Shown piece after piece: positions 43,369 through 53,277 of a DNA stretch of 64,000 nucleotides. The notes under the pieces are model-generated. The model saw only the letters and a list, made by a program, of their open reading frames with translations, was not told the DNA's origin and did not search any database. The stretch is from the NCBI RefSeq assembly GCF_003325955.1, contig NZ_CP030929.1:62001-126000 (forward strand). Direction: 5' to 3'. The position numbers and the translations under genes were made by a program. This stretch comes from Aurantimicrobium sp. MWH-Uga1 (GTDB taxonomy: Bacteria > Actinomycetota > Actinomycetes > Actinomycetales > Microbacteriaceae). Position 1 is the first letter of the stretch. The number at the start of each line of letters is the position of its first letter.

Positions 43369-44637
43369 ATGCCTCGCAAGAGTGAATCGCGCACAGCGTC
43401 ACGTCCCTCGTTGCGTGTTCTTCCTATCCTGCTGATAACTGCAGTGCTTGCTGTTGTTGCGCTCGTGGTGGGTAATTCTCTTGCCCAACCTGCTTATGCC
43501 GTGGACTATCCGTCCTGGCAGGACGTTCAAAACGCGAAAGCTAACGAGGCGGCCAAGAACGCACAGGTTCAAAAGATTCAAGGCTTAATAGCTGGTCTGC
43601 AAGCAGAAGTTGAGGCAACTCAAGCTGAAGCTGAAAAGAAGGGCGCTGAGTATCAGATTGCTCAGCAGAAGTTTGACGAAGCAGACATTCTGGCTCAGAA
43701 CCTCACCGCTCAAGCACAAGCTAGTGCTGAAAAAGCAAAAACTGCTTCTACCCAAGCAGGACGCCTTGCTGCACAGCTATACCGTTCTGGCGGTAGTGAT
43801 CTGAGCATGAACCTTCTGATGCAGAAAACCGCTGATGGAAGCGACAAGCTTCTGCAAAAGCTCGGCAGCATGAGCAAGATGGTCGAACGCTCCAACGCGA
43901 TTTATGCTCAAGCTCAAACAGCAAAGAACGAAGCAGAGTCACTGTCTAAGCAAGCAGAGGTTGCAAAGACTGCACGTGAAGAGCTTCGCGTTCAAGCAGA
44001 GACTGCCATGAACGAAGCTATTGCCGCCAACGAGGCTGCCAACGCAAAGCTTGCAGAGAGTGAACAGCAGTCGGCAATTCTTGAAGCACAGCTTGCCGCA
44101 CTCAAGGACACAACAGCTCAGACGGTTGCTGGCTACCAGGCCGGTGTTGAAGAACGTAAGCGTCAAGAAGAAGAAGCACGTCGCGCTGCTGCCGCTGCTG
44201 CCGCTGCGGCACTGGCTGCACAGGGCATCACGATTTCTAATGCAGGTTGGGCACACCCCGCTCCTGGTTATGGTGTGACCAGTGACTACGGCTGGCGTTC
44301 GATGGGTGACTTCCACCTCGGAACCGATATTGGTTCACGCTGTGGATCTCCTCTCTATGCTGCGTCCAGCGGAACCGTAACTTATGCAGGATGGCAGGGT
44401 TCCTACGGAAACTTGATTCGCATCAACCACGGTGGCGGTGTTTCCACTGGTTACGCTCACATCAGCCCAGGCGGAATCATGGTTTCTGTGGGCCAGCAGG
44501 TTTCAGTCGGTCAGCAGATCGCAACAACTGGAACAACCGGTAACTCCACTGGTTGCCACCTTCACTACGAAGTTCGTCTCAACGGATCAACCACGAACCC
44601 TCGCGCATTCATGGCTGATCGTGGAATCGGTTTCTAA
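43369..44637 (+). CDS. M23-family peptidoglycan endopeptidase with coiled-coil domain
   Basis: 422 residues: basic cytoplasmic start, signal/membrane helix (about 17-43, ending AQPAYA), a long Ala/Glu/Lys/Gln-rich coiled coil (about 50-285) and a C-terminal LytM domain. Zinc and catalytic residues are in FHLGTDIG (His, Asp), GYAHIS and CHLHYEV (HxH). The layout is that of EnvC/RipC-like hydrolases, where the coiled coil docks on an FtsEX-type partner to control septal cleavage. ATG at 43369 with GGAGA; the longer frame from 43258 has no ribosome site. Confidence 0.9.
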   Translation: MPRKSESRTASRPSLRVLPILLITAVLAVVALVVGNSLAQPAYAVDYPSWQDVQNAKANEAAKNAQVQKIQGLIAGLQAEVEATQAEAEKKGAEYQIAQQKFDEADILAQNLTAQAQASAEKAKTASTQAGRLAAQLYRSGGSDLSMNLLMQKTADGSDKLLQKLGSMSKMVERSNAIYAQAQTAKNEAESLSKQAEVAKTAREELRVQAETAMNEAIAANEAANAKLAESEQQSAILEAQLAALKDTTAQTVAGYQAGVEERKRQEEEARRAAAAAAAAALAAQGITISNAGWAHPAPGYGVTSDYGWRSMGDFHLGTDIGSRCGSPLYAASSGTVTYAGWQGSYGNLIRINHGGGVSTGYAHISPGGIMVSVGQQVSVGQQIATTGTTGNSTGCHLHYEVRLNGSTTNPRAFMADRGIGF

Positions 44638-44655
44638 ACCACAACAGAGTTAACG

Positions 44656-44689
44656 ACTGATGCCCCGCTCTGGTGAGCGGGGCATCAGT
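44656..44689. terminator. Strong bidirectional hairpin terminator
   Basis: Perfect 15-bp stem ACTGATGCCCCGCTC with GAGCGGGGCATCAGT and a TGGT loop, between the convergent M23 peptidase and ppa genes. Confidence 0.9.
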
Positions 44690-44706
44690 GATTAAAGACG
44701 ACGTGC

Positions 44707-45198
44707 TTAGTGGCCTTCAGCCTTGAGGCGAGCAAAACCGTCAACAACAATTTGCTCTGCTTCGGCGGCGTTGCCCCAACCTTCGACGTTGACAAACTTG
44801 CCAGGCTCGAGGTCCTTGTAACGCTTGAAGAAGTGGTCGATTTCGTTCTTGGTCTGCTCAGGAACATCAGAGATGTCCTGGATGTGTGCCCAGCGAGGGT
44901 CCTTAGCTGGAACACAGATGACCTTGGCATCTGATCCAGCTTCGTCGCTCATGTTGAGTACACCAACGGGACGAACACTGACGCCAACACCTGGGAAGAC
45001 AGGGTATTCGAGAAGAACGAGTGCGTCTACTGGGTCACCGTCGAGTCCGAGAGTGTTCTCGAAGAATCCGTAATCGGTGGGGTAAACGAAAGTGGTGAAC
45101 AAAACACGGTCGAGGTACACACGACCTGTTTCGTGGTCTACCTCATATTTGTTGCGGCTTCCTTTAGGGATTTCAATGATGACATCGTACGCGGCCAC
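44707..45198 (-). CDS. ppa: Inorganic pyrophosphatase
   Basis: 163-residue family I soluble pyrophosphatase; hydrolyses PPi to drive biosynthesis. Motifs: [21 protein letters not shown], and the signature DGDPVDALV with three metal-binding Asp. GTG at 45198 has GAAGGAG upstream and gives the family N-terminus [11 protein letters not shown]; the frame extending to 45327 would run through the promoter of divergent tilS. The spacer holds a TAACGTTA palindrome. Confidence 0.96.
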   Translation of the reverse strand: MAAYDVIIEIPKGSRNKYEVDHETGRVYLDRVLFTTFVYPTDYGFFENTLGLDGDPVDALVLLEYPVFPGVGVSVRPVGVLNMSDEAGSDAKVICVPAKDPRWAHIQDISDVPEQTKNEIDHFFKRYKDLEPGKFVNVEGWGNAAEAEQIVVDGFARLKAEGH

Positions 45199-45246
45199 GA
45201 GGGCTCCTTCACGGTTGGGATGAATACCTAATAACGTTACTTGATA

Positions 45247-46284
45247 ATGACTCAACGACCTCGACTCACGCCAGCTGTGGCTGACGTTCGCCGTGCCGTT
45301 CGAACGAACCTCACAGATGTAGAACACGGCAGTGTTGTTCTCGTCGCGCTCAGCGGTGGACCAGATTCCCTCGCTTTGGCTGCAGGGCTTGCTTTCGAAG
45401 CCCCAAAATTAGGCCTGCGTGCTGGTGCCGTCATTGTGGATCACGGTTTGCAGCAGGGTTCTGCCGATGTTGCTGCGCGAGCTGCAGCACAGGCACAAGC
45501 CCTTGGCTTGGACCCGGTCATTATCCGTTCAGTGAAAGTTGTGCCACTGTCTGGACCTGAGGCTGATGCGCGCACTGCGCGCTATGCCGCACTAGATACG
45601 GTAGCCAAAGAAACGGGTGCTGTGGCTGTTCTGCTAGGACACACACTCGATGACCAAGCAGAAACAGTATTGCTCGGTCTCACTCGTGGTTCGGGTGCGA
45701 CGAGTCTGGCTGGAATGAGCGAGATTAATGGAATTTATCGCCGACCGCTGCTGGGGATTCGTCGCACAGACACCGTTGCGGCCTGCAATGACCAGCAGCT
45801 AGAGCCATGGAACGACCCACATAACGAGGACAGCGCATATACGAGGGTTCGTATACGAACAGAGATCATGCCGCTGCTCGAAGACAAGCTTGGACCAGGT
45901 GTTGCTGAAGCTCTTGCTCGCACAGCTGAACAACTGCGCCAGGATGCAGTTGTATTGGACGCACTAGCTGAAGAAATTATGCCGACAGTTCTGGTGCCAG
46001 CACCGGGAGAGCCTGCCGACAACACCCGAGCAGGGTTAGAGATTACTCAGCTGGAAGGGTTGCCTGTAGCCATTCTGAATAGGGTTATTCGGCGCACCGC
46101 ACTCGAGTTTTTTTCGGTCAGTTTGAGTGCAGCACACACCACTTCCATCACCAGACTTATTACGCACTGGCATGGACAGGGTGAAGCACACGTTCCCGGT
46201 ATTAGAGTTGAGCGACAAGGTACTCAACTCGTTATGAGTTCCACCTCGTCCCCGCCCACCGAGTCTTCAGCTCACCAGCACTAA
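45247..46284 (+). CDS. tilS: tRNA(Ile)-lysidine synthase
   Basis: Modifies C34 of the AUA-reading tRNA-Ile to lysidine. 345 residues with the PP-loop ATPase motif SGGPDS (36-41), VDHGLQ and [12 protein letters not shown]; the C-terminal TilS domain is short, as usual in actinobacteria. ATG at 45247 chosen; a TTG at 45241 is in frame. First gene of the conserved tilS-hpt-ftsH-fol run. Confidence 0.94.
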   Translation: MTQRPRLTPAVADVRRAVRTNLTDVEHGSVVLVALSGGPDSLALAAGLAFEAPKLGLRAGAVIVDHGLQQGSADVAARAAAQAQALGLDPVIIRSVKVVPLSGPEADARTARYAALDTVAKETGAVAVLLGHTLDDQAETVLLGLTRGSGATSLAGMSEINGIYRRPLLGIRRTDTVAACNDQQLEPWNDPHNEDSAYTRVRIRTEIMPLLEDKLGPGVAEALARTAEQLRQDAVVLDALAEEIMPTVLVPAPGEPADNTRAGLEITQLEGLPVAILNRVIRRTALEFFSVSLSAAHTTSITRLITHWHGQGEAHVPGIRVERQGTQLVMSSTSSPPTESSAHQH

Positions 46285-46296
46285 AGGATCGCACCC

Positions 46297-46866
46297 ATGG
46301 AGTTGCGCGACGTCGAATCAGACATCACCGAAATCCTCTTCACCGAGGAGCAAATTCAACACCGCCTCGCAGAGCTTGCTCGCGAAATTGAGCGCGATTA
46401 CGAAGGCAAAGACGTCCTCATCATCGCCGTGCTCAAGGGTGCTGTGATGGTGCTCAGTGATTTGGTGCGCGAGTTGAAGTTCCACGCACACATCGACTTC
46501 ATGGCTGTGTCCTCCTATGGTTCCAGCACGAAGTCTTCAGGTGTTGTTCGTATCGTGAAAGACCTCGATGCTGAAATTGCTGGCCGTCACGTGCTCATCG
46601 TGGAAGACATTATTGACTCTGGTCTGACCCTGAACTGGTTAATCGGAAACCTTGAGTCCCGCGGCCCTGCTTCAATCGAGGTTGTGGCAATGTTCCGCAA
46701 GCCAGAAGCCATCAAAGAACCGGTAGACGTGAAATACGTGGGCTTTGATATTCCTCCAGCGTTCGTTATTGGCTATGGCCTCGACTACAACGAGGACTAC
46801 CGCAACGTTCGTGGTTTGGCTGTTTTGGCTCCCCACGTTTACGGCGGAGAAGACCCCCACGCCTAA
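46297..46866 (+). CDS. hpt: Hypoxanthine(-guanine) phosphoribosyltransferase
   Basis: Purine salvage enzyme of 189 residues. The PRPP loop is VLIVEDIIDSGLT, the flexible loop contains SSYGSSTKSSG, and KYVGFDIPPAFVIGYGLDYNEDYRN is the base-binding end. AAAGGA precedes the ATG, 12 nt after tilS, matching the usual actinobacterial tilS-hpt pair. Confidence 0.95.
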   Translation: MELRDVESDITEILFTEEQIQHRLAELAREIERDYEGKDVLIIAVLKGAVMVLSDLVRELKFHAHIDFMAVSSYGSSTKSSGVVRIVKDLDAEIAGRHVLIVEDIIDSGLTLNWLIGNLESRGPASIEVVAMFRKPEAIKEPVDVKYVGFDIPPAFVIGYGLDYNEDYRNVRGLAVLAPHVYGGEDPHA

Positions 46867-46945
46867 GAATCCTTCGGCGGATGCGATTCCGCCCTCGGCA
46901 AACACCCAGCGGGCATAGCGTTCCGCCCGATACCCTGAGAAGACC

Positions 46946-48970
46946 ATGAAACTGAAGAACCTTCTGCGCGGTCCCCTGCTGTACATCGTTGTTGCCGTTG
47001 TTGCGGTCTGGGTTGGCTCATCGCTGATCTCGATGACCGGATTCCAATCGGTGAGCACCGACGATGGTTTGACCTTCCTTAAAGACAACAAGGTTGCCAG
47101 TGCCACCATTGTTGACATAGAGCAGCGCGTAGATCTCAAGCTCAAAGAAGCTGATGAGAAATACGGCACAGACGTGCAGTTCTTCTATGTGGCCCCTCGT
47201 GGTGTTCAGGTCGTTGATGCGGTGAACGCGTCCGAACTGACCGATGGCTTCAACGATGAGGTTCCTAAAGAGAACTGGTTCCTCAGCATGCTGGGCATCC
47301 TGCTGCCGGTTATCTTGATCGGTGCCTTCTTCTGGTTCATGCTCTCCTCCATGCAAGGTGGCGGCCGCGGTGTGATGCAGTTTGGTAAGTCACGCGCCAA
47401 GATGGTCACCAAAGAAACCCCCACCGTCACCTTTGCTGACGTGGCTGGTGCTAACGAGGCCGTGGAAGAACTGGCAGAAATCGTTGACTTCCTCAAAGAG
47501 CCCGAACGATTCCTGGCTGTGGGTGCTCGCATCCCCAAGGGTGTGCTGCTCTATGGCCCTCCCGGTACAGGTAAAACCCTTCTAGCTCGTGCAGTAGCTG
47601 GTGAAGCTGGCGTTCCTTTCTTCTCCATTTCTGGTTCCGACTTCGTTGAAATGTTTGTTGGTGTGGGTGCCAGCCGTGTACGCGACCTGTTCGAACAGGC
47701 TAAGCAGAACGCCCCCGCAATTATCTTCATCGATGAAATCGATGCCGTCGGTCGTCACCGTGGTGCCGGTATGGGTGGTGGTCACGACGAGCGTGAGCAG
47801 ACCCTCAACCAGATGCTGGTGGAGATGGACGGCTTCGACGTCAAGGCCAACGTGATTTTGATTGCGGCCACCAACCGCCCTGACATTCTTGACCCTGCAC
47901 TGCTGCGTCCAGGTCGTTTTGACCGCCAGATTGGTGTTGACGCGCCAGATCTGGAAGGCCGCAAGAAGATCTTGGAAGTTCACGCTAAGGGCAAGCCCAT
48001 GGCGAAGAACGTTGATCTTGAAGTTGTCGCCCGCAAGACTCCTGGGTTTACCGGTGCTGACCTCGCCAACGTATTGAATGAAGCAGCGCTTCTGACTGCC
48101 CGCTCCAACGCGCAGCTAATCGATAACCGTGCACTCGACGAGTCCATCGACCGCGTGATTGCCGGACCTCAGCGTCGCAGCCGTGTGATGAAGGACCAAG
48201 AAAAGCTCATTACGGCATATCACGAGGGTGGTCACGCTCTGGCAGCTGCCGCAATGAACTTCTCTGACCCTGTAACCAAGGTGACGATTCTTCCGCGTGG
48301 TCGCGCCCTCGGTTACACCATGGTGCTTCCACTGGAAGATAAGTACTCGGTCACACGTAACGAACTACTTGACCAACTCACCTATGCGATGGGTGGTCGT
48401 GTTGCAGAAGAGATCGTTTTCCACGATCCCACCACCGGTGCATCGAACGACATTGAGAAAGCAACGAACATTGCCCGCAAGATGGTCACCGAATATGGCA
48501 TGAGTGCAACCGTTGGTTCAGTCAAGCTCGGTGGCGCATCCGGTGAGATGTTCCTTGGTCGTGACATGGGTCACCAGCGTGACTACTCCGAGGTCATGGC
48601 CGAGCACGTGGATAAAGAAATTCGCGCTCTGATCGAGAACGCTCACACCGAAGCGTGGAAGGTGCTCAACTCAAACCGAAAGGTTTTGGACCGCCTCGCT
48701 ACTGAACTTCTGGAGAAGGAAACCCTCGATCACAACCAGCTCGAGGAAATCTTCAAAGACGTGAAGAAGCTTCCCCTGCGTAAGCAGTGGCTCTCGAGCA
48801 ATGAGCGACCAGTTTCCAAGCTTCCACCTGTGAAGGTTCCAGCTAAGAAGGCAGAACCAGCCGCGAAGGCAACTAAGCCTGCTGCCAAGCCAGCTGCCAA
48901 GAAGGCTCCTGCCAAAGCAGTAGCTGAGCCAGCTTCACGCTCACCCAAGAAGCCCAGCACCAAGGCATAA
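46946..48970 (+). CDS. ftsH: Membrane-anchored ATP-dependent zinc metalloprotease FtsH
   Basis: 674 residues: two membrane helices (about 8-30 and 112-134) around a periplasmic domain; AAA domain with Walker A GPPGTGKT, Walker B IIFIDEID and [23 protein letters not shown]; zinc site H426-E-G-G-H430, where most FtsH read HEAGH. The ~60-residue tail is an Ala/Lys/Pro repeat typical of actinobacterial homologues. It degrades misassembled membrane proteins. GAGAAG precedes the ATG; two short hairpins lie in the 79-nt gap after hpt. folE starts 2 nt after its stop. Confidence 0.96.
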   Translation: MKLKNLLRGPLLYIVVAVVAVWVGSSLISMTGFQSVSTDDGLTFLKDNKVASATIVDIEQRVDLKLKEADEKYGTDVQFFYVAPRGVQVVDAVNASELTDGFNDEVPKENWFLSMLGILLPVILIGAFFWFMLSSMQGGGRGVMQFGKSRAKMVTKETPTVTFADVAGANEAVEELAEIVDFLKEPERFLAVGARIPKGVLLYGPPGTGKTLLARAVAGEAGVPFFSISGSDFVEMFVGVGASRVRDLFEQAKQNAPAIIFIDEIDAVGRHRGAGMGGGHDEREQTLNQMLVEMDGFDVKANVILIAATNRPDILDPALLRPGRFDRQIGVDAPDLEGRKKILEVHAKGKPMAKNVDLEVVARKTPGFTGADLANVLNEAALLTARSNAQLIDNRALDESIDRVIAGPQRRSRVMKDQEKLITAYHEGGHALAAAAMNFSDPVTKVTILPRGRALGYTMVLPLEDKYSVTRNELLDQLTYAMGGRVAEEIVFHDPTTGASNDIEKATNIARKMVTEYGMSATVGSVKLGGASGEMFLGRDMGHQRDYSEVMAEHVDKEIRALIENAHTEAWKVLNSNRKVLDRLATELLEKETLDHNQLEEIFKDVKKLPLRKQWLSSNERPVSKLPPVKVPAKKAEPAAKATKPAAKPAAKKAPAKAVAEPASRSPKKPSTKA

Positions 48971-48972
48971 TT

Positions 48973-49557
48973 ATGGCAATCGACCGGGCACGTATTGAGG
49001 CTGCCGTCGTCGAGCTCCTGCACGCTATTGGCGAGGACCCGACGAAGGAGGGTTTTTCTACGACCCCGGAAAGGGTTGCACAGGCCTATTCGGAGTTCTT
49101 TGCTGGCGTGGGCGAGGACCCTCTGGTGCATCTTGCCGAGAGTGTTCCTGTCGACCAACTCTCTGATGCCGTGGTGGTCACCAACATCACCGTTAGGTCG
49201 ATGTGTGAACACCATCTATTGCCGTTCTTAGGTGTTGCTCACTTGGCCTATCTGCCTGGCGACCGGGTTGTCGGGTTGGGAAAACTTCCTCGCGTTGTGA
49301 ACACCCTGGCTGCACGTCCCCAGATGCAAGAAAGCCTGACCGAACAGATTGCGGACGCCTTGGTCGAGGGCTTGGACCCACGCGGAGTCGTGGTTGTTGT
49401 CGAAGCCAAACACCAGTGCGTGGGTGCACGTGGTGTGGAGCAAACCGACAGCCGAACCATCACTATTGCTTCTCGCGGGGAATTGACCGACCCTGTTGCA
49501 CGTGCTGAAATTATGACGCTGATAGGTACGTCAACCGCAGGACATGATCATGGCTGA
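48973..49557 (+). CDS. folE: GTP cyclohydrolase I
   Basis: First enzyme of folate synthesis, making dihydroneopterin triphosphate. 194 residues with TPERVAQAY, the zinc motif CEHHLLPF, GLGKLPRVV and VEAKHQCVGARGV (third zinc Cys; most homologues read HxCMxxRG). Starts 2 nt after ftsH and overlaps folP by 14 nt, so it is in a tightly coupled operon. Confidence 0.95.
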   Translation: MAIDRARIEAAVVELLHAIGEDPTKEGFSTTPERVAQAYSEFFAGVGEDPLVHLAESVPVDQLSDAVVVTNITVRSMCEHHLLPFLGVAHLAYLPGDRVVGLGKLPRVVNTLAARPQMQESLTEQIADALVEGLDPRGVVVVVEAKHQCVGARGVEQTDSRTITIASRGELTDPVARAEIMTLIGTSTAGHDHG

Positions 49558-50365
49558 GCATCGCACCCTCATCATGGGGATTCTCAACGTCACCGAAGAT
49601 TCGTTCAGTGACGGTGGAAAATTCCTCAACACCGAAGCCGCTATCAAGCACGGCATCGCCATGATGGAGCAGGGCGCTGACATCATCGACATTGGTGGAG
49701 AGTCCACTCGTCCAGGCGCGCAGCGCGTTAGCGTCGAAGAAGAACAACTCCGCGTGCTGCCGGTGGTGGGAGCACTGGTGCGCTCTGGCGCCACCGTCAG
49801 CATCGACACCATGAATGCTGCAACAGCACTGCTCGCCGTTGAGCATGGTGCAACCTATGTCAATGATGTCTCCGGTGGTCTTGCAGACTTTTTTATGCCC
49901 AAGATGGTTGCACAATCAGACGCGATGTATATCGCCAGTCACTGGCGTGGTCACTCCGTGGACATGGACAACAAAGCTCTCTATAAAGATGCACCCACAG
50001 ACATCACTCGTGAATTGAGCGACAGGGTTGATGCACTTCTCGAAGAAGGCATCAAACCAGAGAAGCTCATCCTGGATCCAGGTTTAGGTTTTGCCAAAAA
50101 CTCAGAACACAACTGGCAAATGCTCGGTCGCCTTGATGAGCTCAAAGCACTGGGCTATCCCCTGTTGATTGGTGCATCCCGGAAGCGTTTTCTTGCTTCT
50201 CTCCTTCCTGAAAACGCCACGATGGAAGATCGTGACTCTGCCAGTGTTGCCGTGAGCGTTCTGGCAGCACAAGCAGGGGTGTGGGGTGTGCGAGTTCATG
50301 ATGTGGCTCGCACCTATGGGGCACTTCGTGTTTTGGAATCCTGGAATAAGGGCGCACGTGGTTAA
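49544..50365 (+). CDS. folP: Dihydropteroate synthase
   Basis: Joins the pterin pyrophosphate to p-aminobenzoate; the sulfonamide target. 273 residues with MGILNVTEDSFSDGG, DIGGESTRPGA, ISIDT-like VSIDTMNA, VNDVSGG, LDPGLGFAK and GASRKRF. Start may be ATG 49544 or 49550; both lie inside the end of folE. Overlaps folB by 8 nt. Confidence 0.95.
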   Translation: MIMAEHRTLIMGILNVTEDSFSDGGKFLNTEAAIKHGIAMMEQGADIIDIGGESTRPGAQRVSVEEEQLRVLPVVGALVRSGATVSIDTMNAATALLAVEHGATYVNDVSGGLADFFMPKMVAQSDAMYIASHWRGHSVDMDNKALYKDAPTDITRELSDRVDALLEEGIKPEKLILDPGLGFAKNSEHNWQMLGRLDELKALGYPLLIGASRKRFLASLLPENATMEDRDSASVAVSVLAAQAGVWGVRVHDVARTYGALRVLESWNKGARG

Positions 50366-50720
50366 GGATCGCATCGCACTTACTGGGTTGCGTGTCCACG
50401 CCAACCACGGCGTCTTCGACTTTGAACGCGAACAAGGTCAACTCTTCATCATTGATGTCACCGCCTGGCTTGATCTTTCTCCCGCTGCACTTTCCGATGA
50501 CCTTGCGCAAACAGTGCACTATGGCGAACTGGCAGAAGAAGTGGTGGCAGCTGTTGCCAGTGAACCTGTAGACCTCATTGAAACAGTCGCAGAACGCGTG
50601 GCGCAGGTTGTGCTCACGCATAAGCCCGTTGACCGTGTTGAGGTCACCGTGCATAAACCCGAAGCTCCTATCAGCATCCCCTTTGCCGATGTCGCCGTCA
50701 CGATTGAGCGTTCACGCTGA
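50358..50720 (+). CDS. folB: Dihydroneopterin aldolase
   Basis: 120 residues: LTGLRVHANHGVFDFEREQGQ carries the conserved Gly-Val-Phe/Tyr and Glu of the active site, and VTVHKPEAPI is the usual C-terminal substrate motif. Cleaves dihydroneopterin to 6-hydroxymethyl-dihydropterin. GTG at 50358 (MVKDRIALTG) fits the family N-terminus; the frame upstream to 50286 lies inside folP and is not used. Confidence 0.92.
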   Translation: MVKDRIALTGLRVHANHGVFDFEREQGQLFIIDVTAWLDLSPAALSDDLAQTVHYGELAEEVVAAVASEPVDLIETVAERVAQVVLTHKPVDRVEVTVHKPEAPISIPFADVAVTIERSR

Positions 50721-51229
50721 TGGATGCTCCGCGCAGAAATGCCATCATCGCCTTTGGTTCCAACCTCGGTGATCGTGCACAGACCATTCGTGAAGCAGCT
50801 CGAGAAGTAGGCGATTTGGGCGGAACAGTGTTGCTGTCGATGTCTCCGCTGTATCAATCAGCTGCTATCAAACCTGAGGGTGTCGATCTGGATGCCCCGG
50901 AATATCTCAACGCCGTGGCACTGATCAACACCGACCTCCCTCCGCAGGATTTGTTGACCGAGCTAGCTGGCATTGAACAAGACCACGGTCGAGATCGTCA
51001 TGAGCGTTGGGGTGATCGAACCCTCGATCTCGATATCGTGTGGATGGATGGGGTGGAGATGGCCACCGAGCATCTCACTATTCCTCACCCCCGTGCTTTA
51101 GAACGCTCCTTTGTGGTTGTTCCTTGGTGTGATGTTCAACCAGATGCCACAGTAGAACCAGTTGGAGCACTTGCTCCCTTGGCAGATCAACTACGTCACG
51201 AACTTCACCGATGGGAGGCCACAGCTTGA
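50720..51229 (+). CDS. folK: 6-hydroxymethyl-7,8-dihydropterin pyrophosphokinase
   Basis: 169 residues with AFGSNLGDR, YQSAA, the family block RHERWGDRTLDLDIV with metal-binding aspartates, and IPHPRALERSFVV. Supplies the pyrophosphorylated pterin for FolP. Its ATG shares the A of the folB stop (TGATG). Confidence 0.95.
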   Translation: MDAPRRNAIIAFGSNLGDRAQTIREAAREVGDLGGTVLLSMSPLYQSAAIKPEGVDLDAPEYLNAVALINTDLPPQDLLTELAGIEQDHGRDRHERWGDRTLDLDIVWMDGVEMATEHLTIPHPRALERSFVVVPWCDVQPDATVEPVGALAPLADQLRHELHRWEATA

Positions 51230-51699
51230 AACGCACAGGACCGGCTCCACTGATTGGACTCTTCCTCATAGGTGGCGTCGTTGCTTACCTCTTTGAGCTT
51301 GTCATGCAATCCCGGGGTGGACTCATTTTTGTTCCACCGCTCACTGTTGCCGTAACTTTGGCAGCCGTTGCTGTTGCAGTCATTCTGTTGGCTATTCCTA
51401 TTCGTCGCCGTGTGACAGGAAAACGCAGAGAACCCATTGATCCGCTTTACGCTGCCCGCGTGTTGGCGCTCGCCAAAGCAAGCAGTCTTGCTGGGGCGCT
51501 ACTTGGCGGTGTGGGAGCAGGAATACTGTTCTATCTCCTTAGTCGGCCTATTGCCCCCAACGGCGCAATTTTGACCAATGTGATTTCGCACATTGTTTCA
51601 GCAGTCATCCTTGTTGCAGCTGGCTTGATTGCCGAATCTTTGTGTGCTCTTCCCCCCGAGGATAACGATGAAGGGGCTGTCGGTGAACCAGCAGCGTGA
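51226..51699 (+). CDS. DUF3180 family membrane protein
   Basis: 157 residues with four hydrophobic segments (two near the N-terminus, then after the basic loop IPIRRRVTGKRREPIDPLYAARVLALAKASSL two more). The R-V-L-A-L-A-K-A-S-S motif and position after folK identify DUF3180, an actinobacterial membrane family of unknown role. I chose the TTG at 51226: GGGAGG lies seven bases upstream and it overlaps the folK stop by 4 nt. The ATG at 51211 has no ribosome site. Confidence 0.82.
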   Translation: MKRTGPAPLIGLFLIGGVVAYLFELVMQSRGGLIFVPPLTVAVTLAAVAVAVILLAIPIRRRVTGKRREPIDPLYAARVLALAKASSLAGALLGGVGAGILFYLLSRPIAPNGAILTNVISHIVSAVILVAAGLIAESLCALPPEDNDEGAVGEPAA

Positions 51700-52411
51700 T
51701 GGACGCCTCGGCGTTGGCATCATCGGCGCTGGCAACGTCGGGCCCATTTTGGGAGCTGCGCTTGCAGGAGCCGGTCATGCTCTTGTTGGTATCTCCGCAA
51801 TCTCCAAGCAGAGCAAAGAGCGCGCTGCCGCACTTCTTCCTCAGGTTCCCGTCTTGGATGTTACCCAGATCGTGGAGCGTAGCGAACTCGTCCTCATTGC
51901 TGTTCCCGATGAAGAACTTCCTGGCTTGATTACTGGCCTTGCCACTGCGGGAGCATGGCAGCCCGGACAGATCGTTCTGCACACCTCGGCGAAGTATGGA
52001 GTTGATGTTCTTCTGCCTGCGCAACAAGCTGGAGTCATTCCCCTGGCTTTGCACCCAGCTATGGCGTTCACCGGAACCAGCATGGATATTTCACGACTGA
52101 GCGAAAGCTACATTGCTGTGACAGCGCCAACACCAGTTTTACCTATTGGCCAAGCACTCGCCGTGGAAATGGGTGGCGAACCCATTGTTATTGCCGAGAA
52201 CCAGCGGACTGCCTATGCCGAGGCCATTGCAACGGCCACGCAGTTTTCACTGGCCATCGTGGAGCAGGCAACTGGAATATTGGCAGACATGGGCATCGAC
52301 AACCCTGGGCGCGTTGTTGCCCCCCTGATTCGATCGACAGTGGACAACGCCCTCGGTCAAGCTGGAGATGCATCACGTTTGGGCTTTACCGGAATCGACG
52401 ATTTCGTATGA
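51683..52411 (+). CDS. Rossmann-fold DUF2520 domain protein (putative NADP-dependent oxidoreductase)
   Basis: 242 residues. N-terminal GVGIIGAGNVGPILGAAL is a dinucleotide-binding motif; HTSAKYGVDVLLPAQQAG, LHPAMAFTG and a helical C-terminal domain are typical of DUF2520 proteins, usually encoded next to panC. A role in pantothenate synthesis, such as ketopantoate reduction, has been suggested by context only. GTG at 51683 has AAGGGG six bases upstream; it overlaps DUF3180 by 17 nt and panC by ATGA. Confidence 0.82.
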   Translation: MNQQRDGRLGVGIIGAGNVGPILGAALAGAGHALVGISAISKQSKERAAALLPQVPVLDVTQIVERSELVLIAVPDEELPGLITGLATAGAWQPGQIVLHTSAKYGVDVLLPAQQAGVIPLALHPAMAFTGTSMDISRLSESYIAVTAPTPVLPIGQALAVEMGGEPIVIAENQRTAYAEAIATATQFSLAIVEQATGILADMGIDNPGRVVAPLIRSTVDNALGQAGDASRLGFTGIDDFV

Positions 52412-53277
52412 GCACACCCATCGTTCTCCACTCAGCGGCAGAGTTAGCAAAACTCAGAGCACAGCTGACCGCAGAAGGAAAGACTCTGGCACTCGTGCCC
52501 ACCATGGGTGCTCTTCACCGGGGGCATCTGGCACTGGTATCACGTGCCCGTGAATTAGCGGATGTGGTGATGGTCTCCATTTTTGTGAACCCGCTGCAGT
52601 TTGGCGCTGGGGAAGATTTTGATCGGTATCCTCGCACCCTGGATTCAGATGTTGCTGCGCTCTCTGGGGCAGCAGAGTTTGTCTTTGCTCCTGACGCTGA
52701 TGAGGTTTATCCAGACCGTGTGGGGGGAGAGGCTGTTCCCCTCCAGCACGCAGGACCAGTCGGTGATCTTTTTGAAGGGGCACGCAGACCAGGCCATTTC
52801 GATGGCGTGCTGACGGTGGTTGCCAGACTCTTTGATCTTGTTGAGCCAGACGTTGCAGTGTTTGGGCAAAAGGATGCCCAGCAGGTGTTCTTAGTTCGCC
52901 AGCTCATTACAAAGAACAGGGTGCCTATCACCTTTGAGGTGGTTCCCACCGTCCGTGAAGAAGATGGCGTTGCCCTCTCTAGCCGTAACCGTTACCTCAG
53001 CGAAGAAGAGCGCGCAGCGGCAGCAGCGCTGCCGCACGCTCTTCTTGCTGCATCTCATGCAGCACTGCATGAAGGTGTACAGGGTACTCGGGAAGCAGGC
53101 ATCAGAGCATTCGAGCAGTACCCGCTGGTTAGACTTGAGTATCTCGACCTTGTCGATCCCACCACGTTCTTGCCTGCTGCAGATGACCATCAGGGGCCAG
53201 TCACTGTGGTGGTGGCCGCCAAGGTGGGAAATACACGCCTGATTGATACCGAAAACATTGAAAGACTCCACGCATGA
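52408..53277 (+). CDS. panC: Pantothenate synthetase
   Basis: Joins pantoate and beta-alanine with ATP. 289 residues with VPTMGALHRGHLALV (the HxGH nucleotide motif), FVNPLQFGAGEDFDRYPR, FGQKDAQQ and ALSSRNRYL (KMSKS-like). Overlaps the DUF2520 gene and lysS by ATGA each. No panD is in the window, although panD often sits between panC and lysS in other actinobacteria. Confidence 0.95.
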   Translation: MSTPIVLHSAAELAKLRAQLTAEGKTLALVPTMGALHRGHLALVSRARELADVVMVSIFVNPLQFGAGEDFDRYPRTLDSDVAALSGAAEFVFAPDADEVYPDRVGGEAVPLQHAGPVGDLFEGARRPGHFDGVLTVVARLFDLVEPDVAVFGQKDAQQVFLVRQLITKNRVPITFEVVPTVREEDGVALSSRNRYLSEEERAAAAALPHALLAASHAALHEGVQGTREAGIRAFEQYPLVRLEYLDLVDPTTFLPAADDHQGPVTVVVAAKVGNTRLIDTENIERLHA